A stretch of DNA of 64,000 bases from NCBI RefSeq assembly GCF_965638725.1, contig NC_134974.1:1054001-1118000 (forward strand). Direction: 5' to 3'. The notes below the pieces were generated by a model, which was not told the DNA's origin, searched no databases, and was given only the letters and a program-made list of their open reading frames with translations. Source of the stretch: Aptenodytes patagonicus. Lineage: Eukaryota; Chordata; Aves; Sphenisciformes; Spheniscidae. Both the position numbers and the translations under genes were made by a program. Numbering within the stretch: the stretch's first letter is position 1; each line of letters starts with the position of its first letter. Positions 48,201-58,193 of the stretch are shown here, piece after piece.

Positions 48201-48705
48201 TGTGCTGCGCTTCCAGTAAGTACCCCCCGTGCCCACCCTGGGGGCTGCGGGCGAGCGGGGTGTGGCGTGGCCTGCCGGCGGGTCCCCCATCCCTCCTGGG
48301 CGGGGCGGGGGGGCTGCGGCACAAGGTGGCCGGGGAGTGTGACCCCCCCCCGTCCCCTCTCTCCCTCTTGCAGCGTCGCACTCTGGGGAGAAGCTGGCGC
48401 CCACCCTGCCGCAGTTCACCCTGCGGCCCGAGGTGAAGATCGAGGACCTGGGTGAGTCGGGCAGAGCCCCTGGCCCCACAGCGCCGTGCCCCCCCCGCCG
48501 CCGCCCGCAGGGCAGCCCCAGCTGTGGGGTGGGGGTTTGGGGCCGCCCCGGTGCCACCCTCACCTTCTCGCTCTTCCCCGCAGAAAACTTCAACCCGGAG
48601 ATGCCCAAGCTGGAGAAGAGCATCAGCGGCACCAGCCCCAAGCGGGAACACTTGCCCCTGGCCGTGGCCGCCGCGCTTTTCCTCATGACGCTGCTGGCCT
48701 CCTAG
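39270..48705 (+). CDS. EFNA3: Ephrin-A3, GPI-anchored Eph receptor ligand
   Basis: Exons 39270-39391, 47342-47631, 48150-48215, 48374-48451 and 48584-48705, phases 2,1,1,1, 225 residues. A leucine-rich signal peptide is followed by [12 protein letters not shown], where N36 is a glycosylation site. The ephrin domain has C61, C89 and C100 and the exon-3 cysteine, and a G-H loop [17 protein letters not shown] and the C-terminal block [20 protein letters not shown] plus LFLMTLLAS (GPI signal) are diagnostic of EFNA3. The human protein (238 residues) has a Gly/Pro/Ala-rich insert after CPHYN that is absent here ([12 protein letters not shown] instead), which explains the shorter length. Intron 1 is 8 kb. 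The start ATG opens the signal peptide and sits in a CpG island. EFNA3 acts at the cell surface and in axon guidance and vascular responses. Confidence 0.95.
41200..41360. promoter_or_regulatory. AT-rich island in EFNA3 intron 1
   Basis: The island contains GATATTTATTGTTAGGC, GCAATTATAGCC, GATTAGATAAATTATGG and AGCAATAAACAAG, plus a GCAGTGCGGCAGCTCGGCCGC block, over 160 bases. Several TTGTT/AACAA and TAATT-type cores are present. Candidate intronic enhancer. Confidence 0.4.
42875..42915. promoter_or_regulatory. Short AT-rich patch in EFNA3 intron 1
   Basis: GTGATTACACCTCTCAGC followed by GACTAATTACC. The AGGTGTGA-like reverse reading of TACACCT resembles a T-box half-site. The evidence is weak. 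Confidence 0.2.
43205..43345. promoter_or_regulatory. AT-rich island with homeodomain and AP-1 motifs in EFNA3 intron 1
   Basis: GGTAATTGAGTCACTGG (TGAGTCA at 43226-43232), GATTGATGATTTAATTAAAA, CCAATTAGAAACC and CATTGATCTTGTTAGC are packed into about 90 bases, then GGGGATTAAAGGG. This is the densest cluster of TAATTA-type sites in the window. Confidence 0.45.
43900..44000. promoter_or_regulatory. Octamer-type site in EFNA3 intron 1
   Basis: ATGCAAATCAATGG (43928 onward) holds a perfect POU octamer ATGCAAAT followed by ATCAATGG, a possible SOX or PBX partner. The surrounding 60 bases are AT-rich (CACTTTTTTGTTCCCC). Confidence 0.35.
45635..45690. promoter_or_regulatory. Short AT-rich patch in EFNA3 intron 1
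   Basis: GGAGTTAATTGCAATTTTC and TTTCTTTAATAACAATTC. The ACAAT core is SOX-like. The evidence is motif only. Confidence 0.25.
46520..46740. promoter_or_regulatory. AT-rich island near the 3' end of EFNA3 intron 1
   Basis: A 220-base stretch with CGTAATTAATTGGC, several GGATTA/TAATCC bicoid-type cores (GAGGATTACCG, CATGGATTAGG, CTCCTAATCAATG, GGGATTAGCC) and GTAAATGAGG. Repeated GATTA cores suggest a homeodomain (OTX/PITX-type) target. Candidate enhancer. Confidence 0.4.
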
Positions 48706-49084
48706 CTCCCGGCGCCGGTGAGGGCCTGGCCAGCGCAGCTCCGCCGAGTGGGGACCCCCCAACCTGCCGCCCCTTGTGAGACCCGGCGGGGAACCACCGT
48801 GGGACTGCCTGGCTCCTCCGCACCGCCACCCCCCTGCCTGGAGAGCCGCCCCGTGAGGCAGGGGGCCACGGCATGCACCGATCCCGGCTGGGACTCGCCC
48901 CCCACCCTGGCTGTGGCTACATCTGCGAGGATGTGGTTTGGTGCTGCTGCGTGCACCGCACCTTCCGCCGACACCGTCCCACAGCGTGGAGTCCTGCCCA
49001 CAGCCCACCCGGTGCCCCGTGGCTGGGGGGCAGTGCTGGACTGGGGAGCCCAGTGAGGGCAGGGACCCCCAGGGCCGGGCAGCT

Positions 49085-49092
49085 TGTACATA
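49085..49092 (+). promoter_or_regulatory. Pumilio response element 1 (EFNA3 3' UTR)
   Basis: TGTACATA is an exact match to UGUANAUA, the PUF protein site, in the AT-rich part of the UTR. The predicted effect, mRNA repression or decay, is from family knowledge. Confidence 0.6.
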
Positions 49093-49185
49093 CCTACATA
49101 GAGATCTATACATACTGTACAGAGAGTGACTATATAGATATATCTACACTGTACCATAGGCAGTGGCGCCGGCCCCAGGCTGGCT

Positions 49186-49193
49186 TGTACATA
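49186..49193 (+). promoter_or_regulatory. Pumilio response element 2 (EFNA3 3' UTR)
   Basis: A second exact TGTACATA 101 bases after the first. Paired sites strengthen the case that EFNA3 mRNA is a PUM1/2 target. Confidence 0.6.
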
Positions 49194-49358
49194 GTTGAAC
49201 GTGTTGGATTTTCCTCGTCTTCCGTGAAGACCTGACCTATGCAAACGCACAGACACTTTTTGGGGAAAACAAAACAAAAAAAAACAAACTCAACCTTTTT
49301 TTCAAGTGCTTTGGCTGGTGATTTTCATATTCTGCTCTTAGTCTATTAAAAAAAAAAT

Positions 49359-49364
49359 AATAAA
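49359..49364 (+). terminator. EFNA3: EFNA3 poly(A) signal AATAAA
   Basis: Canonical hexamer inside an A-rich tract (49351-49380), followed by CCCCTGTC. It is the first AATAAA after the EFNA3 stop. Confidence 0.85.
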
Positions 49365-49384
49365 AGGATAAAAAAAAAAAGACC

Positions 49385-52300
49385 CCTGTCACGGCGGCGT
49401 GCAGCGCTCCTGGTCAGCCGTTGGCCAGCCCTGCCCTCCGGCACGGTGGGCTCTGGCCGGGGCAGGGGTCAGGCGAGGGCAGCAAGCGCCAGGTGCCGAC
49501 CTTCACCGTGCCGCCTGCCTCACCGGCCCTAGGCACCACGGTTCCAGTCATGGGCTCGGCGCCGCTGGCAGCAAGGGCAACCTGGGGAGATGCGGGGCGC
49601 TCCCCCCCCCACCTCCCACCGGCTCTGCTCCCCACTGACCCCCAGGCGCCAGCATGGAGCATCCAGCAGGGACCTGGTGCTGCCCGCAGGAGGACAGCAC
49701 GGCGCGGATGTCAGGCAGCACCCTCAGGTAAGAGCAGTGCAAGGGCCCTTGGCACGCATCCCCAGGGTCCCTGGGGGGTGCTGGGCTGCAGTGGCTGGGA
49801 GCAGTCCGGGGAGGAGTGGGTGCAGGAGAGCCCTCCTCGGTATCCTCACTGGTTGTACAGGGTGAGCGGCTGCCGGCAGGCACCCCAATGTGCCTGGGGG
49901 CCCCGTGGGAATCCCCGTGTTGCCCCCACCAGCATGTCTGGCTCCGCCAGGCATGCTGGCTCCTGCCAGCGTCAGGGGGGATCTGGCACACGCCTGTCTG
50001 CACGGCAGCTCCCGCAGGATTTGGGGATGCCCTCGGCTCCCCCCCCCGGTGCCTTCAGCGAGGCAAGGGAATGTGTGGGGAGGGGGCTGTGCCCAGGGAC
50101 CCACTGCAGATGGGGTCACACCCTCGGGGTGTTGCTGGGGCTATGGATGAGTGAGGTGCACCCAGCCCCATGGCTGGCACCCCACAGCCCTGGTGGGTGC
50201 AGGGGAGCAGCCGTGCAGGTCCTGACCCTGCACCCCGCTGGGCTGGGGTGGCCCAGTGCCCCCAGGAGGGGGGCAGCCACTCTCCCCACAAAGCAGTGTG
50301 GGACTGGGGGGGCAGTGGCCCCTCTCCCAGTAGGGACGGACCTGCTGTGGATGTGGCCTCGGGGGGTCCACACCGCCATCACAGCAGGGCGGCCATGCTC
50401 CCCCCACCCCAGCAGGCGCTGCTGGGCGGTGGCTCGGCGTCCCGCCGGCCTGGGCTTGTCTGGGTGCGGGAAGAGCCGGCGAACCTGTCAGACGGGTCCT
50501 CCAAGCACTCCCGGCAGGCGCCGGCTCCCCATGTCCCCCCTGCACTCCCGCAGGCCTGGCCCACTGTGGGGCCGGGGACCCTACCCTGGACCCCCCTCCC
50601 CGGGGACTCAGGGTGCCACCCAGCACCTGGCTGCCAACCTTGGGCTGGAGCTGCGTGGCAGGGCCAGGGTCCAGCCGGGGCAGCATCATGCAGCGCTGCC
50701 AAGGGCCGTATCCCCCTGGATGCTGGCAGATGGGCACCAGCCGCAGCCCCCGTCCCGGTGCGTGGCTGTGCCAGTGGCACGTGGCAGGGTGGGCTGGGGA
50801 GCCTGGTGCGGCCCTTGTTGGCCAGTGCATCGCGGGGGGGGGGGGGAGCAAGGGACTGAGTCAGCCGCCCCAGCACAGTGCGGCACGGCAAGCTCCGCTT
50901 GCAAAATTCCTCCTGCCGCTTGCCTCAACCTTGGCACTGCTCCACGGCGGGCATGTGGCACTGCTGCCAGCTCGGTGGGGACCAGCCACCCAGCCCTGCT
51001 CCGCTCCGTGCCCTCAGGCAGGGCACAGCATGGCACGCCAGGGGCAGCCTGGACCAGACTCCTGGGGTGCTGGTACAGGGGATCCCTGAGCCCTGCTGCT
51101 CCAAGGCAGGGGGAAGCCCTTGTTGGGACCCCAGCGCTGGGGCTTGGGTGCCCCCCGGGTGCTGGGGGGGGCTTCCACAGCCCCGGCAGCAGGTCTGGCT
51201 CTAGGCAAGGGGTGTGCGCCTGGACCGGCCGTGTGGCACAAGGCTTTGCATCACCCCGTGGCAGCATCTGTCCTCCATGGCCAGGGCTGGATGCATCCCA
51301 CTCTCCAGCCAAACGCATAAGGGCCTGGCATGGCCAGCCAGCCTCGGGGACGCGGCTCTGCCCCTGCCACGCGCAGCCTGGCATTGGGCTGTGCCTACCT
51401 GCCAGGCTGCACGCAGCCGGCACGGAACGTCACCACGGCCTTCGCTCCCGGCCACGGACTGGACAACTCCTCTTTCTCCCCTGGCCTCACGGCCAGTGAT
51501 GTCAGCCCAGGCAGGGGCTGGGGCGCACCTGGGTGTCCCGAACCGAGAAACCATAAATAGTTTGTCACGAGCTCCGTGGCCTCTGGCCAGCTCCACCTGC
51601 CCCGTGCCACTCTGCCACAAGTGTTTACGGCGCGAAATGGCTTCACCTTTGTCCTGTAAACCGCAGCCGGCGCAGCAGAAGCCCTGCCTGCGCGGGCACT
51701 GACCCTGTCCCACAGTCACCTGGGGCGACCCCCAGCGCTGCACGTACCAGGCGGCGTGGCTGTGACTATGCGCACGTGCGCACCACTGCTGGCACCCCTG
51801 CTGCCGCTGCGGGTGGGCGCCCACCCTGCATGGGGTGCTGCCCACCCTGACGGTCACCCCGTCCCCCACCGTCAAGCCCCAGGTGATCCAGCACAGGGAG
51901 GTAATGGGGCACCCTCCAGCCCTGGCTTGTCCCTCGGGCTGTCCCCAGCAGGGGACACGTGCTCGTCCTTCCTCCCCCAGTCCAGCCACTAATGCTGGCA
52001 CTGCCCTTTTGCTGCGGGCCAGGCAGGGCAGTGACGCTGGGACCTGGCCAGGTCCCCGTGGCCTCACTCCCAGCCCTGTCCCCGTGCGCTGGTGGCCCTG
52101 CCCTGGGGCTGGGGACTGCAGCGGAGGGGACGGGGGAGCCCTTCAGCCGACGGCACTGGGTACCACATCGTAGTCCCACAGGACAGATCAGCATGGTGCT
52201 CCAGGAGGCTCGTCACCTCCTCGGGGCTTGCACCAGCCCTGCTGGGGGGGACGGCCTCAGGTGCTGGGCTTTGCCAGGGGCTGCATGGCCTCCCCCCCAT

Positions 52301-53600
52301 CGCTGCTCCCTGCCTCGGTTTCCCCAGGCACCTGGCACAGGCGCAGCCTGTCTCTGCCATGGTGGGGGCAGTACCGGGGCGATGCCAGGACCCCAGAGAG
52401 GGAAGCAGCTGCAGTGCTGACCAGCTCCCACCACCCTCTGGCTGTGCCCGTCCCCATGGCTTGCATGGGCTCCGTCTCCCTGATCCCAGCGGGCTGCGGC
52501 CCCAGGGGGGTTCCCAGGAGATGCTCCCTTGTACAAGCCACGGCAGCACCAGCTTCCTGGGAGCAGGAGGCCTTGCACAGTCATTAAGGTGCAGGGGATG
52601 ATGTCAGGCCTGGCTGCAACGAGGGAGGATGAAAGGGAAGAAGCGGGTTTCCCCTCCCGCGGGAGCCGAGGGTGGGGAGAGAGGACGGGACGCGGGGAGG
52701 ACATGGGGGATGTGGGTGGGACACGGGACACCCAGCCCCACAACCTCGGCCCTGTGGAAGCCCGTGGCTGCCGGAGCTGACAGCTGCTCTCCAGTTACAG
52801 CCGTGGTGCCGGCGTCTGACCAAGCCCCTCCAGCGTGCCAGGGGAGCGTTCCTCGCACGGCTGCAGCGGCGGGCATGCAACATTACCCACAATCAATGGA
52901 TCATTATGTAATAAACAAGAGGAAAGTTGTTTTGCAAATGCGGCTGAGTTATCACTTCACAACACGGTGGCAAAGCATCTCTCCGCCGAGCTTAACAAGG
53001 ATGGATCGGTGTTGGGGGCAGATGGGAGCAGATAGCAAGCCGCTGCGCTCCCCGCCAGGCAGCCGGCAGCGTGCCCACTGCGCCTGCTGGGCCCGCAGCC
53101 CCCAGCCCTGCACTGGAGGGTCACGGGGGGGGGGGGAATTTCACAATATCGAGCAAACAGAGAGCGGGGAGGGGAGCAGGGCGGGGGATGTGTGAGGGGT
53201 TCCTCCGGTGCTGGAGCAAAAGCCCTGGGAGAGCAGAGGCAGCTGATAAGGGCAAGGGGAGGAGGAGGGGGGGGCTGCCCCTGCCACCCCCAGCCCCTCC
53301 CGGACCCCGGCACCTTCTTGGCAGCCGCTGCAGCTTGCCAGGTCCCGCTCACCCAGGGACTCCTGATGTCTCCCAGCATCTCAAATAAGGGGGTTCCCAT
53401 GGTGAGGGCCGGGAGGGGGAGAGGCTTGCAGGGTGTCCCCCCTCAGCTGGACCCCACCGCCGGCCGTTGCCCCCCAGCAAGAAGGGGACGGTCACGGCTC
53501 GGACCCTTTCCCCCGAGCCCCCGGGGGTTCACACCGCCTCCCGCGGGGAACAGCCCGGGCCTCACCCCACCATCACCCACACCCCAGTACCTCAGCCGGG
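49385..53600. other. EFNA3-EFNA1 intergenic region
   Basis: About 4.2 kb of GC-rich DNA with no recognisable gene or transposon. A 692-codon open frame on the + strand (49421-51499) has no signal peptide, domain or repeat structure and looks compositional. One AT-rich island lies at about 52.88-53.03 kb. Confidence 0.7.
52870..53035. promoter_or_regulatory. AT-rich island upstream of EFNA1
   Basis: The island contains CAACATTACCCACAATCAAT, GATCATTATGTAATAAACAA, GTTTTGCAAATGCGG (an octamer-like TTTGCAAAT) and GCTGAGTTATCAC about 0.9 kb upstream of the EFNA1 start. It is the nearest AT-rich element to that promoter and a candidate enhancer. Confidence 0.4.
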
Positions 53601-53689
53601 GTGACCCCCCTGCCCACGCACACGCGGGTGCCACCGCGCTTGACCTGCGCCCCCCCCTTCCCCCGGCCCCCGCATCCCGCCCGCCGGTG

Positions 53690-53882
53690 GGGGGGAGGTC
53701 ACCGCCCGGTGCCGGTCGCGCGTGGGGCCGCCCCCCCCCCCCCCCGCGCTGCCCGTGTTGTTGTTGTGTCTCGGTCCCGGTGCGCGGGGCGGGGCGCGGG
53801 GCGGGCGGGGCGGCGGCGGGGCCGTACTTAAGGCGGGGGCCGGGCGCGGCGCCTGGCCGGCGGAGCGCGCCCCGCGGAGCGC
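53690..53882 (+). promoter_or_regulatory. EFNA1: EFNA1 CpG-rich promoter/5' UTR
   Basis: CpG-dense tract with repeated GGGGCGGGGC Sp1-type boxes (about 53787-53820). A TACTTAAG element at about 53825, 58 bases before the ATG, could act as a weak TATA-like box. A 15-16-base C run lies at about 53730-53745. Confidence 0.5.
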
Positions 53883-56457
53883 ATGGAGCGGCGGTGGGTG
53901 CCCCTGGCCCTGCTGGGGCTGGCGCTGTGCTGGGCGGCGGCGGCGGCCGAGCGCCACACCGTTTTCTGGAACAGCTCCAACCGGTGAGTGCCGCCGTCCC
54001 CCTCCCTCCCTCCCCCCCCCCGCGGGACCGGGACCCGACGGCCCCGAGGGCGCGGACGGCGCCGCTCCCTGCCGGGGCTGGGCGCTCCCCGGCGGCCTTT
54101 GTCCGGGGCGGGCGGCGGGGACGGAGCCTCCGCGGGGCTGGGGGGGGCGGGTCGAGCCTGGGGCGGGGGGTCGGGGGTCGATCCCGGTGTTTAACCCCGG
54201 TTGGGCCGGTGCTGAGCCCCGGCGGGGCGGTCCCGGTGCGCAGCCGGGGAGCGGCGTGGCCCGTCCAGGTGCGGGCCGGGGGCGGGTGGACCGGGGGGGC
54301 CTTTCCGTTCCCAGGGCCGAGCGGGAGCGAGGCCTCTTCCTTCCCCGCGGGGGTGGCGCGGCGCCAGCCCCGGCGCCGGGGCACAGGGAAGCGTGTTGAC
54401 AAACACGGGGCTGGCCTCGGCTCCCGCCGCCCGGGCAGGATGTGCGGGGGGGGGGGGGGGGCTGACCGGGCCCGGGCCCCCCCGCAACCCCCCGGGCTGG
54501 AGCTGTGGGGGTGACCCCATCCCAGGCATCAGTCCCCCTGAGGCTATAGGGATGAGCTATGACCCCCCTGCTTATAGGGGTACCCCCCCCAAGGCACCAG
54601 CTCCACCAGACTCTAGGATTGTCCCCCCTTGCCTTTACGGGTGCCCCCCCCCACTAGGCTGTAGGGGTGCTCCCCCAGGCACCAGTCCCCTAGGTTTTAG
54701 GGTTGCCCACCCCCCAGGCAGCAGTCCCTTCAGCCTGTAGGGATGCCCCAAGCCCTGGGCAATCCACCCCCCGGTTGTAGGAGTGCCCCCCCCCCCCCCC
54801 CCCACTAGGCACCAGCCTTCCCCATGTTGTAGGGCTGCCCCAATGGGCAGCCGTGCCTTCCCGAGGGTGCTGCAGCCAGTGAGGTGAGGGGACCCCGCAG
54901 AGGCCCCTGGCCGGCTGCCAGTCTGTCCCCGTCCGTCCCCCACCCCCGGTGAGGTGTGGGGAGCAGCAGGTGCTGGAGCCGGGCTGGCTGTTCCATGGGA
55001 GAGCGCTGCCGACGCCTCCTGGCTTCGGGAGCTTTGGGACGGGCAGGGTGTGCGTCCCAGCGGGTCCCCTCCCTGCTGCCTGGCTGCTGGGGCCACAGGA
55101 GAGTGCTGAGAAGGGGGGTGTGCTTGCCAGCCGTGCTGGGGGGGGCCGGTCTGGTGGGGTTTTTCCTCCCAAAGCCGGCCTGGGCATTGCCGGGCTTTGC
55201 ATGGGGAAGGGTGGGCCAGAGGTTGCCTGTCTCGGGCTCCAAAGAGCTGCTGTGGGCAGGAGGCTGTTCTCCTTTGGCCTTGTTAAATCGGGGGGGGATT
55301 TGGGAGTGCAGGGGAAGGGGGAACCCCCCCCAGGCTTCTCCCTGCTGGGTCTGACCCCCGCCTCCCTCCTGCCACAGGTTCTTGTGGAGTGACTACACAG
55401 TGGAGGTGCGCCTGAACGACTACCTGGACATCATCTGCCCACACTACGAAGAGGGGAGCGTGGACCCCCATGCCATGGAGCGCTACACCCTCTACCTGGT
55501 GGAGCCCGAGGAGTACCAGGCCTGCAAGCCCCACTCCAAGGAGCAGATCCGCTGGGAGTGCGACAAGCCCAGCGCCCTGCACGGCCCCGAGAAGTTCTCA
55601 GAGAAGTTCCAGCGCTTCACTCCCTTCACGCTGGGCAAGGAGTTCAAGGAGGGGCACAGCTACTACTATATCTGTGAGTGCCTGGGGGTCTGCCGTGGGG
55701 CTGGGGTCCCTGCCGGGCTCCCCCCCCGCCCTAACCTGCATCCTCCCTTGCAGCCAAGCCCATTCACCACCATGGGGAAGCGTGCCTGAAGCTGAAGGTG
55801 ACGGTGGCTGGCAAAGGCAGTGAGTATCGCCTGGAACCCCCGTGCACCCCCCCATGCCACCTGTGTCCCCCCCCTGCTTCCCGCTCACAGTGTTGGTGCC
55901 TGCCTCAGCCTTTCCTTAGCTGAGTCACGGCTGGGCCGTGGCCCCCTGCCAGCCCCGGGGGGTGGGTGTGTGTGGCTTGGCCGGGAAGGTGCCAGTGGCT
56001 GGGGGGGGGGGGGGGGATGGCCTCTCGTGAAACCTGGCTGCAGGGGGTTGGGGAGCTGCCCTTCACCGGTCTGACCCTGTGTTTGCTTTGCAGCTCAGGC
56101 ACCGCCTGTCCCTGCCTCTACCCAGAAGGGGAGGATCCAGGCAGGTAGGTTGGTGGCTGCAGGTGTGCAGATGGGTCTGGGTGGCCGTGGGGCTGGCAGG
56201 AGAGCTGGGCTGAGCCCAGCTGCTCTCCCGGGGGGGAATTGGGCAGCAGGGCGGGTGGCAGCCCCTGCATGGGCTGATGCGGTGCTGGCTTGGGGCATGG
56301 TACCTCCCTTGGGGACACTCACAGCTCCTCTCTCCCCTCAGATGATGCAGCCGCACACGTGCTGAGGAGTGTGGGGCAGAACTCGGCAATGAGGGGCAGC
56401 AGCCCCTTCACCTTCATCAGCCTCCTCCTGCCCCTCCTGGTGCCGCAGGGGCTGTGA
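53883..56457 (+). CDS. EFNA1: Ephrin-A1, GPI-anchored Eph receptor ligand
   Basis: Exons 53883-53983, 55378-55673, 55754-55819, 56094-56144 and 56342-56457, phases 2,1,1,1, 209 residues (human 205). The signal peptide (residues 1-22, ending in a run of five Ala) is followed by ERHTVFWNSSN with glycosylation site N30. The ephrin domain carries C54, C83, C95 and the exon-3 cysteine; the G-H loop FTPFTLGKEF and FKEGHSYYYI are the EFNA1 signature. LKVTVAGKG matches the human LKVTVSGK. The tail ends in the hydrophobic GPI signal ISLLLPLLVPQGL. Exon 4 (17 codons) is poorly conserved, as is usual for ephrin linkers. EFNA1 is a ligand mainly for EphA2 in epithelia and vessels. The start was chosen as the ATG opening a signal peptide directly upstream of the ephrin domain. 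Confidence 0.95.
54520..54850. repeat. Minisatellite in EFNA1 intron 1
   Basis: Five to six degenerate copies of a unit of roughly 55-65 bases containing TAGGGGTGCCCCCCC and GGCACCAGTCCC, with an 18-base C run at 54786-54803. Confidence 0.8.
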
Positions 56458-57215
56458 GCCACCTCCCTGTGCCCGGATGGACCAAGGCTGCATCCGCTGG
56501 GGACAGAGCTGGGATGCTTGGGACCCCTGTGGTCCTCACGTGTGCCCTGGGGCGGCCTTCCCTGCACACGTCTGGGCGAGGAAAGGATTTGTCAGTATTA
56601 CAGGGCCAGAGGGCCCGAAGATGAGCTGAGCAGCCAAAGCCCTCGGGCTGCCCCGGCCCTCGCAGGCAGGGTGCTCTCGGCAGCCAGAGACTGAGCACAA
56701 GCCCAGGGCTTGGAGGGGCTGCATGCCCTGGACTGGAGGGGAACGGGGGGCTGGCACCCCTGCCCCAGGAGCTGAGCTCGCCCACGGTTGGCCCTCACGT
56801 CTCTCTGCTGTGGGCTCAGACTGTGATGTGTCCCGCAGGCGGGGATGCGGTGCTGGCTCTGCAGCCAGCCGGATGCCACTGGTGCTGGCTGCAGCAGTGC
56901 CCTGGGGCCACGATCCCTTGGCATCACGGGCTCTGGGAGCCTGGATGTGTTTGAGATGCCTGGCAGCCAGCGGAGCGGGGCTGTAGGAAATGCCCTCTTC
57001 CCCACCATGCTGTGCCCCTTCCCCATACTTTGCCCCACCGCACATGGGGGTGGCAAGAGCTGCCCCCACCCTGGACCTCCCCTCTGCCTGGTGCTGGAGG
57101 GGCACCCCCCCCAGCAGCACCCTGCATGGGGTGTTTTACCTGCCCTCATTTGTACAGCTTTCTAACACGGGAGTTTTTATATGATTGTCTTGAATAAATA
57201 ACCAAGACCATGCTG
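56458..57215 (+). other. EFNA1: EFNA1 3' UTR
   Basis: About 750 bases from the stop to just past AATAAA at 57193-57198. The last 60 bases become AT-rich (TTTTTATATGATTGTCTTG). No Pumilio or clear AU-rich instability element was noted. Confidence 0.75.
57193..57198 (+). terminator. EFNA1: EFNA1 poly(A) signal AATAAA
   Basis: Canonical hexamer in TTGAATAAATAACC, followed by a T/G-containing and then G-run (57228-57244) stretch. G tracts downstream of poly(A) sites can aid cleavage and pausing. Confidence 0.85.
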
Positions 57216-57324
57216 AGCACCTGTGGCGGGGGGGGGGGGGGGGGCAAGGGGCCTGTCCCCCCACATTGTGGGGCTGGGCTCTCCTGGCTATGCCTGGCCT
57301 TGGAAGGAGGAATGGCCCATGCGG

Positions 57325-57430
57325 GGTGTTTGTGCTGGTTAATTAATTAATTGGCTGGTGTTTGCATAGGGCTTTGAAGTGGAAAAGTGCCACAGCGGGG
57401 CTGACGCTATCACTTGTTTTTATCTGGTGA
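57325..57430. promoter_or_regulatory. AT-rich island between EFNA1 and SLC50A1
   Basis: GGTTAATTAATTAATTGGC, GTGTTTGCATAGGGC, GCTATCACTTG and TTTTTATCTGG (a GATA-type core on the reverse strand) lie within 100 bases. Candidate conserved element. Confidence 0.35.
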
Positions 57431-57619
57431 CACAAAGCCCTCCCAGGGGCTGGGGGAGCGGTTTTTCCCCTGTCCCCCCTACACTGGAATGAGCTTCAAG
57501 GCCTGGGGCAGTGGCTGCCCCCATGGGACAGACCCCGTGGGGGGGGGGGGGCGCTGAGGTGTGGCCGGAGCCCCCTGGGGCTGGTCAGGGGAGACAGCCT
57601 GGCTGCACCCCAGGACCCC

Positions 57620-57950
57620 CAGGGGGGTGGAGTGTCCCTGGGGACATGTGGTCCTGGGAATGTGGGATCTGAGGGATACAGGGATGTGGGACCTCAGGGC
57701 ATGGGGATCACAAGAGATGTGAGACCCCTGAGGTGCGAGACCCCCGCTGGGGTTGCAGGGTCCTGGGGAGGTGGGATCTTGGGGAGCTTGGATCATGGGG
57801 ATGTGGGACCCCAGGCATACGGGATCTGGGGGTGGGGGCCCCCAGGGATGCAGGGTCCTGGGGTCACAGGGACATGAGGCCCCTGAAATCTGGGGTCCCG
57901 GGGATGTGGAGTCCTGGGGAGGTGGGTCCTGAGGACACGGGGCACCGGAG
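57620..57950. repeat. Degenerate GGGATGTGGGACC repeat upstream of SLC50A1
   Basis: Imperfect short repeats (GTGGGATCTGAGGG, GATGTGGGACC, CCTGGGGTCACAGGG) fill the 300 bases before the SLC50A1 CpG island, with a unit of roughly 15-30 bases. Confidence 0.65.
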
Positions 57951-58193
57951 GTGGGCGTCCCCGCCCGCCGTTGGGGGCTGCCCGGGGTGCCCCGTGGGCC
58001 GGCCCCTGCCCATCGCGGTGGTGTCGGGGCTGCTCGGCCCGATGCGGCGGGGCGCCCCGCAGGCTGCCGGCCCGGCCCCCTCCGCCCGGTGTCGCGGCCG
58101 GTCCCTCCCCGGTAGTGCGTCCCGCCCCGCCCCGTCGCGGGCAGCGCCGCCCCCGCTCCCCGTCGCCGCCGGTGCCCGGTGCCGCGGCCCGGC
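57951..58193 (+). promoter_or_regulatory. SLC50A1: SLC50A1 CpG-rich promoter/5' UTR
   Basis: CpG-dense tract with no TATA box, directly upstream of the SLC50A1 start codon. The translation start context is GGCATGGCC. Confidence 0.45.

Larger units (their letters stand above)
48706..49380 (+). other. EFNA3: EFNA3 3' UTR
   Basis: It runs from the stop to just past the AATAAA at 49359-49364. The proximal half is GC-rich, while 49080-49200 is AT-rich with two exact Pumilio response elements (TGTACATA) and many TATAGATA-type repeats. An A-rich tract precedes the poly(A) signal. Confidence 0.8.
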
